DNA from: Paucibacter_B soli
GTDB lineage: Bacteria > Pseudomonadota > Gammaproteobacteria > Burkholderiales > Burkholderiaceae_C
Reading direction: 5' to 3'
DNA: 64,000 nt
Assembly (NCBI RefSeq): GCF_037482845.1
Contig: NZ_JBBHJW010000011.1
Coordinates: 62,001 to 126,000, forward strand
Numbering within the stretch: the stretch's first letter is position 1; each line of letters opens with the position of its first letter. The notes under the pieces are model-generated. The model worked only from the letters and a program-made list of their open reading frames with translations, searched no databases and was not told the DNA's origin. A program made the translations under genes and the position numbers. This document shows, in pieces, positions 7,907 to 15,655 of this stretch.

Positions 7907-8865
7907 CGCCCAATTGTCGCCGTGTTTGTCGACGCTTGGGCCGCCGCGGCGATCAGCCGTCCGCGCAACCAGCGCTGTGCGCTGCGGTCCTCGTTGCGCA
8001 GATGCCAGAGCATGTCCACATGCACCGGCGAGAGAGCCAGCGGCAGGGGCTGCTCGACCAGATCCTGCTTGTACCCGGTCGCCTCCACAAAAGAGGCCGG
8101 CAGCACCGTGAGCAGATCGGACTGCGCCACGATGCGGCCCGCGGTGAAGAACTGGTTCACCGTCAGCACGATGCGGCGGCTGCGGTTCATCGCCGCCAGG
8201 GCCTCGTCGACGAAGCCATGCGGCCGGCCCGAGAAACTCACCAGCAGGTGGTGGGCGGCGCAATAGCCGTCCAAGGTAAGCGGCGCGCCGGCCAGCGGAT
8301 GACCGCGCCGCATCACGCAGACATACTCGCTGTCATAGAGGCGGTGCTGGCGTATCGCCGCCATCGGCCCTTGCGCCTGCAGCGCCGCCACCGCGTTAGG
8401 AAAATAGCCCAGCGCGAAATCGGCCTCGCCCTGCTCCAGCAGGCCGCGCGGGTCGCGCGTGGTGAGCGGCAGCACATGGATGCGGGCATGCGCACCCGAG
8501 CCCTCCAGATCGGCCACCAGCGGCGGCAGCACCAGGGCGGCGGTGGCGTCGGCCATCGCGATCTGGAAGGTGTAGTCCTCGGCCTGCGGGTCGAATTCAC
8601 TCGGGTCCAGCACGGCGCGCAGGCGCTCGAGCGCATGGCGCACCTCGGGCCACAGGCCTTCGGCGCGCGAGCTAGGCTTCATGCCGAAGGCCTGGCGCAC
8701 GAACAGCTCCTCACCCAGCGCTTCGCGCAGGCGCTTGAGCGCATGGCTGACCGCCGGCTGGCTCATCGCCAGGCGCTCGGCCGCACGCGTGAGGTTGCGT
8801 TCGGCCATCACCGCATCAAAGACGCGCAGCAAATTGAGGTCCAGGTTTCGGAAACTCATATTCAC
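7903..8865 (-). CDS. LysR-family transcriptional regulator (NodD/SyrM-like branch)
   Basis: This is a 320-residue LysR protein with an HTH at about 20-40 ('TRAAERLAMSQPAVSHALKR') and an effector domain. The opening 'FRNLDLNLLRVFDAVMAERN' is typical of the NodD/SyrM-like branch. GTG (8865) and ATG (8859) are both possible starts; neither has a strong Shine-Dalgarno. It is divergent from the small gene at 8972 across a 106-bp region that holds a perfect palindrome. It is coupled by a 4-bp overlap to the SEC-C YecA gene. Confidence 0.9.
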   Translation of the reverse strand: MNMSFRNLDLNLLRVFDAVMAERNLTRAAERLAMSQPAVSHALKRLREALGEELFVRQAFGMKPSSRAEGLWPEVRHALERLRAVLDPSEFDPQAEDYTFQIAMADATAALVLPPLVADLEGSGAHARIHVLPLTTRDPRGLLEQGEADFALGYFPNAVAALQAQGPMAAIRQHRLYDSEYVCVMRRGHPLAGAPLTLDGYCAAHHLLVSFSGRPHGFVDEALAAMNRSRRIVLTVNQFFTAGRIVAQSDLLTVLPASFVEATGYKQDLVEQPLPLALSPVHVDMLWHLRNEDRSAQRWLRGRLIAAAAQASTNTATIGR

Positions 8866-8896
8866 ATTGTTTATATAGCAAATTCAGACAATTCAT

Positions 8897-8926
8897 TTGC
8901 CTCATGTCTAGGGTTAACCCGATACT
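8897..8926 (+). promoter_or_regulatory. Candidate promoter with palindrome in spacer
   Basis: In the gap between the divergent LysR gene and the small gene at 8972 lie TTGCCT (8897-8902) and GATACT (8921-8926), spaced 18 bp. That is compatible with a weak sigma-70 promoter facing right. The last 10 spacer bases are the perfect palindrome GGGTTAACCC (8911-8920). A protein bound there would block or realign polymerase. The adjacent LysR is the obvious candidate (inference). Confidence 0.35.
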
Positions 8927-8971
8927 CTCGCCATCGACTCCAACAGAGTCAGCAACACGCAAGGAACCGCC

Positions 8972-9211
8972 ATGAGCGTCGCCACCCAAACTTTCGGTCT
9001 GCCGTCCTACCGCACTGTGAGCCACGGTGCTTCGTTCACCGCCATCGGCGCCCGCCTGTGGCTGAGCCTGATCGCTTCGGTCAAGGCCCGTCTGGCCGCC
9101 GCCGCCGATGCCCGCGCCGAGCGCGAACTGCTGGCCCTGGCCCAGGAATACGAGCAGAGCATGCCGTCCTTCGCTGCCGAGCTGCGCGCCGCGCATTGCC
9201 GCAAGAAGTAA
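8972..9211 (+). CDS. Small helical protein, unknown function
   Basis: The 79 residues follow a good Shine-Dalgarno (AAGGAA) with ideal spacing. The middle (about 25-45, 'IGARLWLSLIASVKARLAAA') is amphipathic and the C-terminal half is a charged helix with a final 'HCRKK'. Size and helix-plus-basic-end layout recall small DUF1127-like proteins, but I cannot assign a family. It is divergent from a LysR regulator and followed by a structured repeat and a terminator, so it is probably a single-gene transcript. Confidence 0.6.
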   Translation: MSVATQTFGLPSYRTVSHGASFTAIGARLWLSLIASVKARLAAAADARAERELLALAQEYEQSMPSFAAELRAAHCRKK

Positions 9212-9214
9212 AAA

Positions 9215-9310
9215 GGGACCACCCCCTACTGGCTTCGCCAGCCCCCTCAAGGGGGCGAGTTCGACGGCCCGGCAGAGCCGGATCCGCGAACTCCGCTGGA
9301 CGAAGCCGGA
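9215..9310. repeat. Structured intergenic repeat (REP/BIME-like)
   Basis: This element has three nested or adjacent hairpins: CTGGC-TTC-GCCAG (9229-9241), CCCCC-TCAA-GGGGG (9242-9255), and an outer GAGTTCG/CGAACTC stem (9257-9263 with 9287-9293) enclosing CCGGC-AGA-GCCGG (9269-9281). The 'CTTCGCC...CCCCTCAAGGGG' arrangement is one I associate with dispersed intergenic repeats of Comamonadaceae-like genomes. Only one copy is in this window, so repetition is from memory rather than seen. Confidence 0.5.
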
Positions 9311-9314
9311 CAGC

Positions 9315-9343
9315 AAAAAGCCCGCTCGGTAAGCGGGCTTTTT
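9315..9343. terminator. Bidirectional intrinsic terminator
   Basis: A perfect 12-bp inverted repeat (AAAAAGCCCGCT / AGCGGGCTTTTT) with a 5-nt loop CGGTA. It gives a GC-rich stem followed by a U-tract in both directions. It lies between the convergent small gene (ends 9211) and pckG (ends 9383) and should terminate both. Confidence 0.9.
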
Positions 9344-9382
9344 ACTTGCGGCGTGCGGCCCCCGAAAGGGCCGCGACTTGGC

Positions 9383-11251
9383 TTACTCGGCCGCCAGACG
9401 CGCCTCGATCCTTGCCTTGGTGGCCGGTAGCTCGGCCGGCAGGTGGTGGGCCAGCTGGGCGAAGAGCTCGTCGTGCAGTTTCAGCTCGGCGGCCCAGTCG
9501 GCCTTGTCGATGCGGGTGGCGACCTCGAACTGCTCCTTGCTGAAGTCCAGGCCGTCCCAGTTCAGGTCTTCATAGCGCGGGGTCACGCCGAAGGCATGCT
9601 CCTCGCCGGACTGGCTACCGGTCACGCGGTCCAGCATCCACTTCAGCACGCGCATGTTCTCGCCATAGCCGGGCCAGACGAACTTGCCGTCGGAGCCCTT
9701 GCGGAACCAGTTGACGCAGTAGATCTTGGGCAGGGTGGCGCCCGAGGCTTGCAGCTTCTTGCCCAGATCCAGCCAATGCTGGAAATAGTCGGCCATGTTG
9801 TAGCCCATGAAGGGCAGCATGGCGAAGGGGTCGCGGCGCACCACGCCCTGCTGGCCGGCGGCCGCGGCGGTGGTCTCGGAGCCCATGGTGGCGGCCATAT
9901 AGACGCCTTCCACCCAGTCGCGCGCCTCGGTCACCAGGGGCACGGTGGTGGAGCGGCGGCCACCGAAGATGAAACCGTCGATGGGCACGCCCGCCGGGTT
10001 GTTCCAGTCCGGGTCCAGCGCCGGGTTGTTGGTGGCGGCGACGGTGAAGCGCGCGTTCGGGTGCGCGGCCTTGGCGCCGGTTTCCTTGGCGATGGCTGGC
10101 GTCCAGTCCTTGCCCTGCCAGTCTATCAGGTGCTCGGGCGGGGTCTCGGTCATCGATTCCCACCAAACATCGCCATCATCGGTGAGCGCGACGTTGGTGA
10201 AGATCACGTCGCGGTGCAGGCTGGCCATGCAGTTGAAGTTGGTCAGCGTGTTGGTGCCGGGCGCCACGCCGAAATAGCCGGCCTCGGGGTTGATGGCGTA
10301 AAGGCGACCATCGCTGTGCGGCTTGATCCAGGCGATGTCGTCACCCACGGTCGTGACCTTCCAGCCCTTGAAGGTCTGGGGCGGGATCAGCATGGAGAAA
10401 TTGGTCTTGCCGCAGGCGCTAGGGAAGGCGGCGGCAAAGTGGTACTTCTTGCCCTCGGGCGAGGTCAGACCCAGGATCAGCATGTGCTCGGCCAGCCAGC
10501 CCTGATCGCGGCCCATCGTCGAGGCGATGCGCAGCGCAAAGCACTTCTTGCCCAGCAGCGCATTGCCGCCGTAGCCGGAGCCGTAGGACCAAATCTCCTG
10601 CGTCTCGGGGTAATGGACGATGTACTTGGTCTTGTTGCAGGGCCACTTCACGTCGGCCTGGCCGGCTTCCAGCGGCGCGGCCACGGTGTGCACGCAGGGC
10701 ACGAAGGCGCCGTCGCTGCCCAGCACGTCCAGCACGGCACGGCCCATGCGGGTCATGATGCGCATGTTCACTGCCACATAGGGGCTGTCCGACAGCTCCA
10801 CGCCGATATGCGCGATGTGCGAGCCGATCGGACCCATGCTGAAGGGCACGACGTACAGCGTGCGGCCCTTCATCGCGCCCTTGAACAGGGCGTTCTCGCC
10901 AGTCTGCAGCAGGGTGCGCATCTCGGCCGGGGCCATCCAGTTATTGGTCGGGCCGGCGTCTTCCTGCTTGGCCGAGCAGATGAAGGTGCGGTCTTCCACG
11001 CGCGCCACGTCGCTGGGGTCGCTGCAGGCCAGAAAGCTGTTGGGGCGCTTGATGGGATCGAGCTTCTTGAAGGTGCCGGCGTCCACCAGTTTGGCACACA
11101 GGCGCTCGTACTCTTCCTGGCTGCCATCGCACCAATAGACATCGCGGGCCTGGGTCAGCGCGGCGATCTCCGCCACCCAGGCGATCAGGCGCTGGTGCTT
11201 CACATAGGCCGGCACGTTCAGGCGCAGCCCTTCCATCACGGGTTGGTTCAT
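9383..11251 (-). CDS. pckG: Phosphoenolpyruvate carboxykinase (GTP)
   Basis: This enzyme converts oxaloacetate plus GTP to PEP, CO2 and GDP, the entry step of gluconeogenesis. The 622-residue protein has the GTP-class length and the kinase loop with its reactive cysteine, 'FPSACGKTNFSML'. It also carries 'FGGRRSTTVPLV' and 'NWFRKGSDGKFVWPGYGENM'. The ATG at 11251 is preferred over one four codons upstream (11263). Expression is likely tied to growth on organic acids. The long 320-bp upstream region carries repeated GTAACCA elements. Confidence 0.96.
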   Translation of the reverse strand: MNQPVMEGLRLNVPAYVKHQRLIAWVAEIAALTQARDVYWCDGSQEEYERLCAKLVDAGTFKKLDPIKRPNSFLACSDPSDVARVEDRTFICSAKQEDAGPTNNWMAPAEMRTLLQTGENALFKGAMKGRTLYVVPFSMGPIGSHIAHIGVELSDSPYVAVNMRIMTRMGRAVLDVLGSDGAFVPCVHTVAAPLEAGQADVKWPCNKTKYIVHYPETQEIWSYGSGYGGNALLGKKCFALRIASTMGRDQGWLAEHMLILGLTSPEGKKYHFAAAFPSACGKTNFSMLIPPQTFKGWKVTTVGDDIAWIKPHSDGRLYAINPEAGYFGVAPGTNTLTNFNCMASLHRDVIFTNVALTDDGDVWWESMTETPPEHLIDWQGKDWTPAIAKETGAKAAHPNARFTVAATNNPALDPDWNNPAGVPIDGFIFGGRRSTTVPLVTEARDWVEGVYMAATMGSETTAAAAGQQGVVRRDPFAMLPFMGYNMADYFQHWLDLGKKLQASGATLPKIYCVNWFRKGSDGKFVWPGYGENMRVLKWMLDRVTGSQSGEEHAFGVTPRYEDLNWDGLDFSKEQFEVATRIDKADWAAELKLHDELFAQLAHHLPAELPATKARIEARLAAE

Positions 11252-11445
11252 GGCAAGTCCCATTCAATATAAAAAGCAGAATTGGGCCAAGCTCGGAAGG
11301 CGGCTGCCGGCGTCGTGGAAGACGGGCGTCGCGGGCCGGGCCTGGCCCAATGCCGCTCATTGCACTACCTGAGATGGGGCAGCTTGCTCTGAAGGCAGGC
11401 CGGGCCTCTGGGTAAAGGGCCCGAAGCCTGAATTGTCACCCCAAT

Positions 11446-11481
11446 GTAACCATGCCGTAACCACCCGAGCGGGCGTGGTTA
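11446..11481. promoter_or_regulatory. Repeated GTAACCA elements upstream of pckG
   Basis: The 320-bp gap 11252-11571 contains no gene. Within it GTAACCA occurs twice in direct orientation (11446-11452 and 11457-11463), spaced exactly 11 bp, one helical turn. The second copy also forms an inverted repeat TAACCAC / GTGGTTA (11458-11464 with 11475-11481). Three half-sites on one face of the helix look like an operator for a dimeric or oligomeric regulator. They sit about 195-230 bp upstream of pckG. The protein is unknown. Confidence 0.45.
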
Positions 11482-11571
11482 TGCATTTCGAGAATGACTT
11501 CATGCGCAGATTCGGCGTGCCCTGCGCGGAGTTGACGTTGGGGCGACATTGTTCACGCTTGTCGGCCACCG

Positions 11572-12486
11572 TCACCCCCTGCCCAGGCGCTCCAACAAAA
11601 AGTCGATCAGCACCCGCACGCGCAGCGGCAGGTGCCGCTTGCCGGGGTAGAGCAGTGAAAACGGACGCGAGGCGCCGGCCCAGTCGCCGAGCACCTCCTG
11701 CAGGCTGCCGTCGCGCAGCAAGTCGGCCACCAGGAAGCGGTAGGTCTGCACCAGGCCGGCACCGGCGCGCGCCAGCGTGATGGGCGCCAGGATGTCTTCG
11801 GCGCAGCGCAAGCGCCCCGTGGTGGGCCGCTCCAACAGCGCGCTGCCCCTCTTGAACAGCCAGGGCACGGCGGCGCCGGTGCGCGGAAGCAGGAATTGGA
11901 TGCACTCATGACCGTCCAGTTCCTCGAGCCGCTGCGGCGTGCCATGCGCGCGCAGGTACGAGGGCGCGGCCGCCACCAGCAGCGCGGCGTCTTCGAGCTT
12001 GCGCGCCACCAGGCCGGAGTCGGGTGGCTCGCGCCCGCGTATGGCCAGGTCAAACCCCTCCTCGGCGAAGTTGACGTTGCGATTGCTCATCTGCACTTCC
12101 AGCGCCACCTCGGGATAACGCCGCATGAACTCGTCCAGCAGGGGCAGCACGCGAAAGTGCCCGTAGGAGGTGGGCAGGCTGATGCGCACCAGACCGCTGG
12201 GCCGCAGCTGCTGCCCGGTCACCTCGCGCTCGGCCTCGACCAGCTGCCGGAGTGCCTCGCGACATTGCTCGTAGTAGCGCTCGCCCTCGGGCGTCAGCCT
12301 AACGGTTCGGGTGGTGCGCGTCAGCAAGCGCACACCCAGGCGGGCCTCCAGCCGGTTGACCGAGCGGCTGACGCCCGCCGTGGTCAGGCCGCTGGCGCGC
12401 GCCGCGGCAGTGAAACCCTGGTGCTGGGCCACCAGGCAGAAGAGTTCGATGCCACTGAGCAGCATGCCCTCGAAGGGTCTGTTCAT
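11572..12486 (-). CDS. LysR-family transcriptional regulator (CrgA-like)
   Basis: This is a 304-residue LysR protein with an HTH at about 22-45 ('AAARASGLTTAGVSRSVNRL') and wing 'TTRTVRLTPEGERYYEQC', then a substrate-binding domain. It ends 'KRHLPLRVRVLIDFLLERL', typical of the subfamily whose members often repress a divergent oxidoreductase or transferase gene. It is divergent from a glutathione transferase across 110 bp, which it probably controls. Confidence 0.9.
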   Translation of the reverse strand: MNRPFEGMLLSGIELFCLVAQHQGFTAAARASGLTTAGVSRSVNRLEARLGVRLLTRTTRTVRLTPEGERYYEQCREALRQLVEAEREVTGQQLRPSGLVRISLPTSYGHFRVLPLLDEFMRRYPEVALEVQMSNRNVNFAEEGFDLAIRGREPPDSGLVARKLEDAALLVAAAPSYLRAHGTPQRLEELDGHECIQFLLPRTGAAVPWLFKRGSALLERPTTGRLRCAEDILAPITLARAGAGLVQTYRFLVADLLRDGSLQEVLGDWAGASRPFSLLYPGKRHLPLRVRVLIDFLLERLGRG

Positions 12487-12496
12487 GGTTGATTGT

Positions 12497-12528
12497 CTAC
12501 ACAGAGGCCAACAGTGATTTGAGTGTAG
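12497..12528. promoter_or_regulatory. Possible LysR operator between LysR and GST genes
   Basis: An inverted repeat CTACAC (12497-12502) / GTGTAG (12523-12528) lies in the 110-bp divergent intergenic region, 10-40 bp from the LysR start. LysR proteins usually bind such interrupted dyads in divergent regions and repress themselves. The 20-bp spacer is longer than the usual T-N11-A box, so the assignment is tentative. Confidence 0.3.
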
Positions 12529-12596
12529 GCGCGTTTATCCAAGCTGGCGTCATCAATAGCATGAGGACTCCTAACACCACTTTGAGGTTCTGTTCC

Positions 12597-13205
12597 ATGC
12601 GTCTCTTCTATTCCCCCGGTGCCTGCTCGCTGGCTTCGCACATCGTGCTGCGCGAAACCAAGGCCGACTTCTCGCTCGTGCGCGTCAACACCGCCACACA
12701 TCGCCTGGAGGACGGCTCCGACTTCTACGCCCTAACGCCCAAGGGCCAGGTGCCGCTGCTGGAGACCGACGCCGGCGATCGCATCAGCGAGGGCCCCATC
12801 GTCATGCAGCACATCGCCGACCAGATGCAGGCCAGCGAGCTGCTGCCGCCGGTGGGTACGCTGGCGCGCATCCGCGTGCTGGAGTGGTGCAACCACCTGA
12901 CCTCGGAGATCCACAAGTCCTTCACGCCCATCTTCCATGGCCATGTGGACGCGGCGTCAACGCAAACCCTCAAGCAGTTGCTGAAGACCAAGCTGGCCTT
13001 TCTGGACGCTCAGCTGGCCAGCCAACCCTATCTGGGCGGCAGCCAGTTCAGCATTGCCGACGCCTACCTCTTCGTGCTGCTGTCATGGACCTCCCCGATC
13101 AAGCTCGACATCTCGGACCTGGCGCAGCTGCGCGCCTTCCAGGCCCGCGTGGCGGCACGTCCGGCGGTGCGCGAGGCGATGCGCGTCGAAGGCCTGTTGG
13201 GCTGA
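12597..13205 (+). CDS. Glutathione S-transferase, beta class-like
   Basis: The 202 residues comprise a thioredoxin-fold N-domain ('MRLFYSPGACSLASHIVLRE', Cys10 at the beta-class mixed-disulfide position) and a helical C-domain with 'YLGGSQFSIADAYLFVLLSW'. Such enzymes conjugate glutathione to electrophiles or act as peroxidases and thiol exchangers. The ATG at 12597 gives the family-typical N-terminus; upstream in-frame codons lie in the promoter. It is first in a plus-strand run of redox and xenobiotic-type genes (to 16225) and divergent from a LysR regulator. Confidence 0.92.
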   Translation: MRLFYSPGACSLASHIVLRETKADFSLVRVNTATHRLEDGSDFYALTPKGQVPLLETDAGDRISEGPIVMQHIADQMQASELLPPVGTLARIRVLEWCNHLTSEIHKSFTPIFHGHVDAASTQTLKQLLKTKLAFLDAQLASQPYLGGSQFSIADAYLFVLLSWTSPIKLDISDLAQLRAFQARVAARPAVREAMRVEGLLG

Positions 13206-13223
13206 CCCCGGGAGCAGGCCGTC

Positions 13224-13874
13224 ATGACCTTGATTCTGGTTGCCGATCCCATGTGTTCATGGTGCTATGGCTTCGCCGGCCAAATGGCGCAGGCCATGCC
13301 GCGCCTCCCCGAGGCCGCGCTCGAGATCCGCATGGCGGGCCTTTGGGCAGGCGGCCAGCAAGTCCTGGACGAGGCGGCCAAGCGCTTCCGCCTGGGCCAT
13401 TGGGCGCGCGTCGAGGCCGCGGCCGGCGTGGCCTTCAATCGCTCGGCGCTGCTGGCGCGGCAAGGCTTTGTCTACGACACCGAGCCGATCTCACGCGCCT
13501 TTGTGGCGGGCCGGGAGCTGGCGCCGCGGCTGGATCCGCTGCGGCTGCTGACTGAGCTGCAACAGGCCTTCTACCTGGACGGCCTGGACACCACGGACGA
13601 TGCCGTGCTGGCCAGCGTCCTGGCCCGCAGCCTGCAGCGGCATGGCCACGCCGAGCAGGCCGCAAGAGCGCTCACCGTGCTGGGCCTGCCCGAGCTGCGC
13701 GCCAGTACGAGGGCGGACTTCGAGCAGGTCCGGGCCTGGGGCCTGAGCAGCGCCCCCAAGCTGCTGGCACGGCGGCCCGATGGCCAGATCTCGCTGCTGC
13801 TGGACGGCTTTGCGCGGGCGCACGAAATCGTCGCCGCGGTTCGCCATGGCCTGCAGCGCCAGGCGCCCGTCTGA
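13224..13874 (+). CDS. DsbA-family thiol-disulfide oxidoreductase-like protein
   Basis: This 216-residue thioredoxin-fold protein has an active-site CSWC (residues 11-14) in 'ADPMCSWCYGF', followed by an all-helical insertion, as in the cytoplasmic FrnE/DsbA-like family. It has no signal peptide, so is probably cytoplasmic and acts on glutathione- or thiol-containing substrates. It starts 18 bp after the GST stop with GGGAG in front, and precedes nitronate monooxygenase by 16 bp, so all three are likely one transcript. Confidence 0.88.
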   Translation: MTLILVADPMCSWCYGFAGQMAQAMPRLPEAALEIRMAGLWAGGQQVLDEAAKRFRLGHWARVEAAAGVAFNRSALLARQGFVYDTEPISRAFVAGRELAPRLDPLRLLTELQQAFYLDGLDTTDDAVLASVLARSLQRHGHAEQAARALTVLGLPELRASTRADFEQVRAWGLSSAPKLLARRPDGQISLLLDGFARAHEIVAAVRHGLQRQAPV

Positions 13875-13890
13875 AGCCGCCGCGCCCGCC

Positions 13891-14964
13891 ATGAACCATC
13901 CCATCCATCATCCCCTGCTGCAGACTCGCTGGCCGCTGATCCAGGCCCCCATGGCCGGCTGCCAGGACGAGGGCCTGGCGCTGGCAGTGAGTGCGGCCGG
14001 TGCCCTGGGCTCGCTGCCCGCCGCCCTGCTGAACGCGCCGGCCCTGGAAGACGCCCTGCAGCGGTTGCAGGCCTCGGGCCGCCCCTATGCGCTGAACTTC
14101 TTCGCCCATGCGCCCGTGCAGCCGGCTCCGGCGCTGTTGGAGCGTTGGCAGCGGCGCCTGCGGCCCTTCTATGCCGAGCTGGGTCTGGCCGGACCGCCGC
14201 CAGCACAGGCGGGTCGGCGCGCCTTTGACGACGAGGCCGCCGAGCTGCTGAGCCACTACCGGCCCAGCGTCGTCAGCTTTCACTTCGGCCTGCCCGTGCC
14301 CGCCCTGCTGGCGCGCGTGCGCGCCACCGGCGCCCGCATCCTGTCCAGCGCCACCACACTGCAGGAAGCGCTGTTTCTGCAGCGGCGCGGCGTCGATGGC
14401 GTGATCGCCCAGGGCCTGGAGGCCGGCGGCCACCGCGGACATTTCCTGCCCGGCACCGAGCTGGCGCAGCAGCGCGAGCTCGACCAACTCCTGCCCGCCC
14501 TGCTCGCGCGGCTGGCGGTGCCGGTGATCGCGGCGGGCGGCATCGCCACGGCGCAGCGAGTGCAACAGCTGCTCGCCCAGGGCGCGACTGCGGTGCAGGT
14601 GGGCACGGCCTTTTTGCTCTGCGACGAGGCCAGCACCCCGCCGCTGCACCGCGCGCGGCTGCGCGACGGCAAGCCCGACGAGCCCACGGTGCTAACGAAC
14701 GTCTTCACCGGTGGCGTAGCACGCGGCCTGCCCAACCGCCTCAGCCGCGAGCTGGGCGCGCTGTGCGCCGACGCGCCACCCTTCCCCTGGGCGGGCGCGT
14801 CGCTGGCGCCGCTGCGCCAATGGGCCGAGGCCCACGGCCGCGACGACTTCAGCCCGCTCTGGGCAGGCAGCCGGCGCGAGGGCCTGCGGGCCGGGCCGGC
14901 GGCGGCGATAGTGCGCGCCCTGATGGGCGGCGGCGAACCTTCAAGCAATGAAGTAATCAGTTAG
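13891..14964 (+). CDS. Nitronate monooxygenase (2-nitropropane dioxygenase family)
   Basis: This FMN-dependent TIM-barrel enzyme oxidises alkyl nitronates, including toxic propionate-3-nitronate, to carbonyls and nitrite. The 357-residue protein starts 'LIQAPMAGCQDEGLALAVSA' and holds the class I motif 'LEAGGHRGHFLPG' with the catalytic His region, then 'VIAAGGIAT' and 'GATAVQVGTAFL' phosphate-binding strands. The start at 13891 removes an N-terminal stretch that merely overlaps the DsbA-like gene in another frame. Confidence 0.9.
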   Translation: MNHPIHHPLLQTRWPLIQAPMAGCQDEGLALAVSAAGALGSLPAALLNAPALEDALQRLQASGRPYALNFFAHAPVQPAPALLERWQRRLRPFYAELGLAGPPPAQAGRRAFDDEAAELLSHYRPSVVSFHFGLPVPALLARVRATGARILSSATTLQEALFLQRRGVDGVIAQGLEAGGHRGHFLPGTELAQQRELDQLLPALLARLAVPVIAAGGIATAQRVQQLLAQGATAVQVGTAFLLCDEASTPPLHRARLRDGKPDEPTVLTNVFTGGVARGLPNRLSRELGALCADAPPFPWAGASLAPLRQWAEAHGRDDFSPLWAGSRREGLRAGPAAAIVRALMGGGEPSSNEVIS

Positions 14965-14986
14965 GCAAACACAAGCAGGAGCCCCC

Positions 14987-15202
14987 ATGCCCTACGTACA
15001 TATCCGCATCACCCGCGAGGGCGTCAGCGCCGAGCAGAAGGCGGCGCTGATCGCCCAAACCACGCAAACCCTGGTCCGGGTGCTGGGCAAGGATCCGGCC
15101 ACCACCTTTGTCGTGATCGAGGAGGTCGAGACCGACAGCTGGGGCATTGCCGGCGAGACCGTGAGCCAGCGGCGCGCACGCAGCAAGGAGGCCCGGGCAT
15201 GA
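14987..15202 (+). CDS. 4-oxalocrotonate tautomerase-family protein
   Basis: This 71-residue protein has the catalytic N-terminal proline exposed after Met removal (MPYVHIRITREGVSAEQKAA). It is the small tautomerase fold, a beta-alpha-beta unit that assembles as a hexamer or pseudo-hexamer. Family members handle keto-enol tautomerisation or dehalogenation in aromatic catabolism; the exact substrate is unknown. 'CAGGAG' precedes the start. The stop overlaps the next gene's ATG (ATGA at 15199-15202). Confidence 0.88.
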   Translation: MPYVHIRITREGVSAEQKAALIAQTTQTLVRVLGKDPATTFVVIEEVETDSWGIAGETVSQRRARSKEARA

Positions 15203-15597
15203 GCGGCCGCAGCGACGACGATGAGCAGATCCGCGCGCTGCTGCGGCTCTATCTTGACGGCCTCTACCACTGCGACACCCAGCGCCTGGCCCAGGTCTTT
15301 CATCCCCAGGCCCTTTACGCCACGGCGGCCGGCGAGCATCAGCCGCCGCTGCTCTTGAACATGCAGGAGTACTTCCCCATCGTGCAGCAGCGCGATCCGC
15401 CCGCGCGCAGCGGCGCGCCACGGCGCGAGGCCATCCTGTGCATCGACGTGGCGGGCCCCGCCACGGCCATGGTCAAGCTGAGCTGCAGCTTCTTTCAAAA
15501 AGACTATGTGGACTTCCTGACACTGATTCATGTCGAGGGGCGCTGGCAGATCATCGCCAAGGTGTTTCACTTCGAGCCCCAATCCGCCAGCGGCTAG
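15199..15597 (+). CDS. NTF2-like (SnoaL / lumazine-binding type) protein
   Basis: A 132-residue cone-shaped alpha+beta barrel of the nuclear transport factor 2 superfamily: an N-terminal helix pair ('RALLRLYLDGLYHCDTQRLA'), 'VFHPQALYAT', and closing strands 'FLTLIHVEGRWQIIAKVFHF'. Such proteins bind or isomerise small hydrophobic ligands. Translational coupling to the tautomerase through ATGA suggests the two act in the same conversion (inference). Confidence 0.82.
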   Translation: MSGRSDDDEQIRALLRLYLDGLYHCDTQRLAQVFHPQALYATAAGEHQPPLLLNMQEYFPIVQQRDPPARSGAPRREAILCIDVAGPATAMVKLSCSFFQKDYVDFLTLIHVEGRWQIIAKVFHFEPQSASG

Positions 15598-15655
15598 CAG
15601 CGAGAATGTCGGCTTTGCGTCAGCAAGCAAGCAAGCAGCGATCAAGGCCGTCCGC

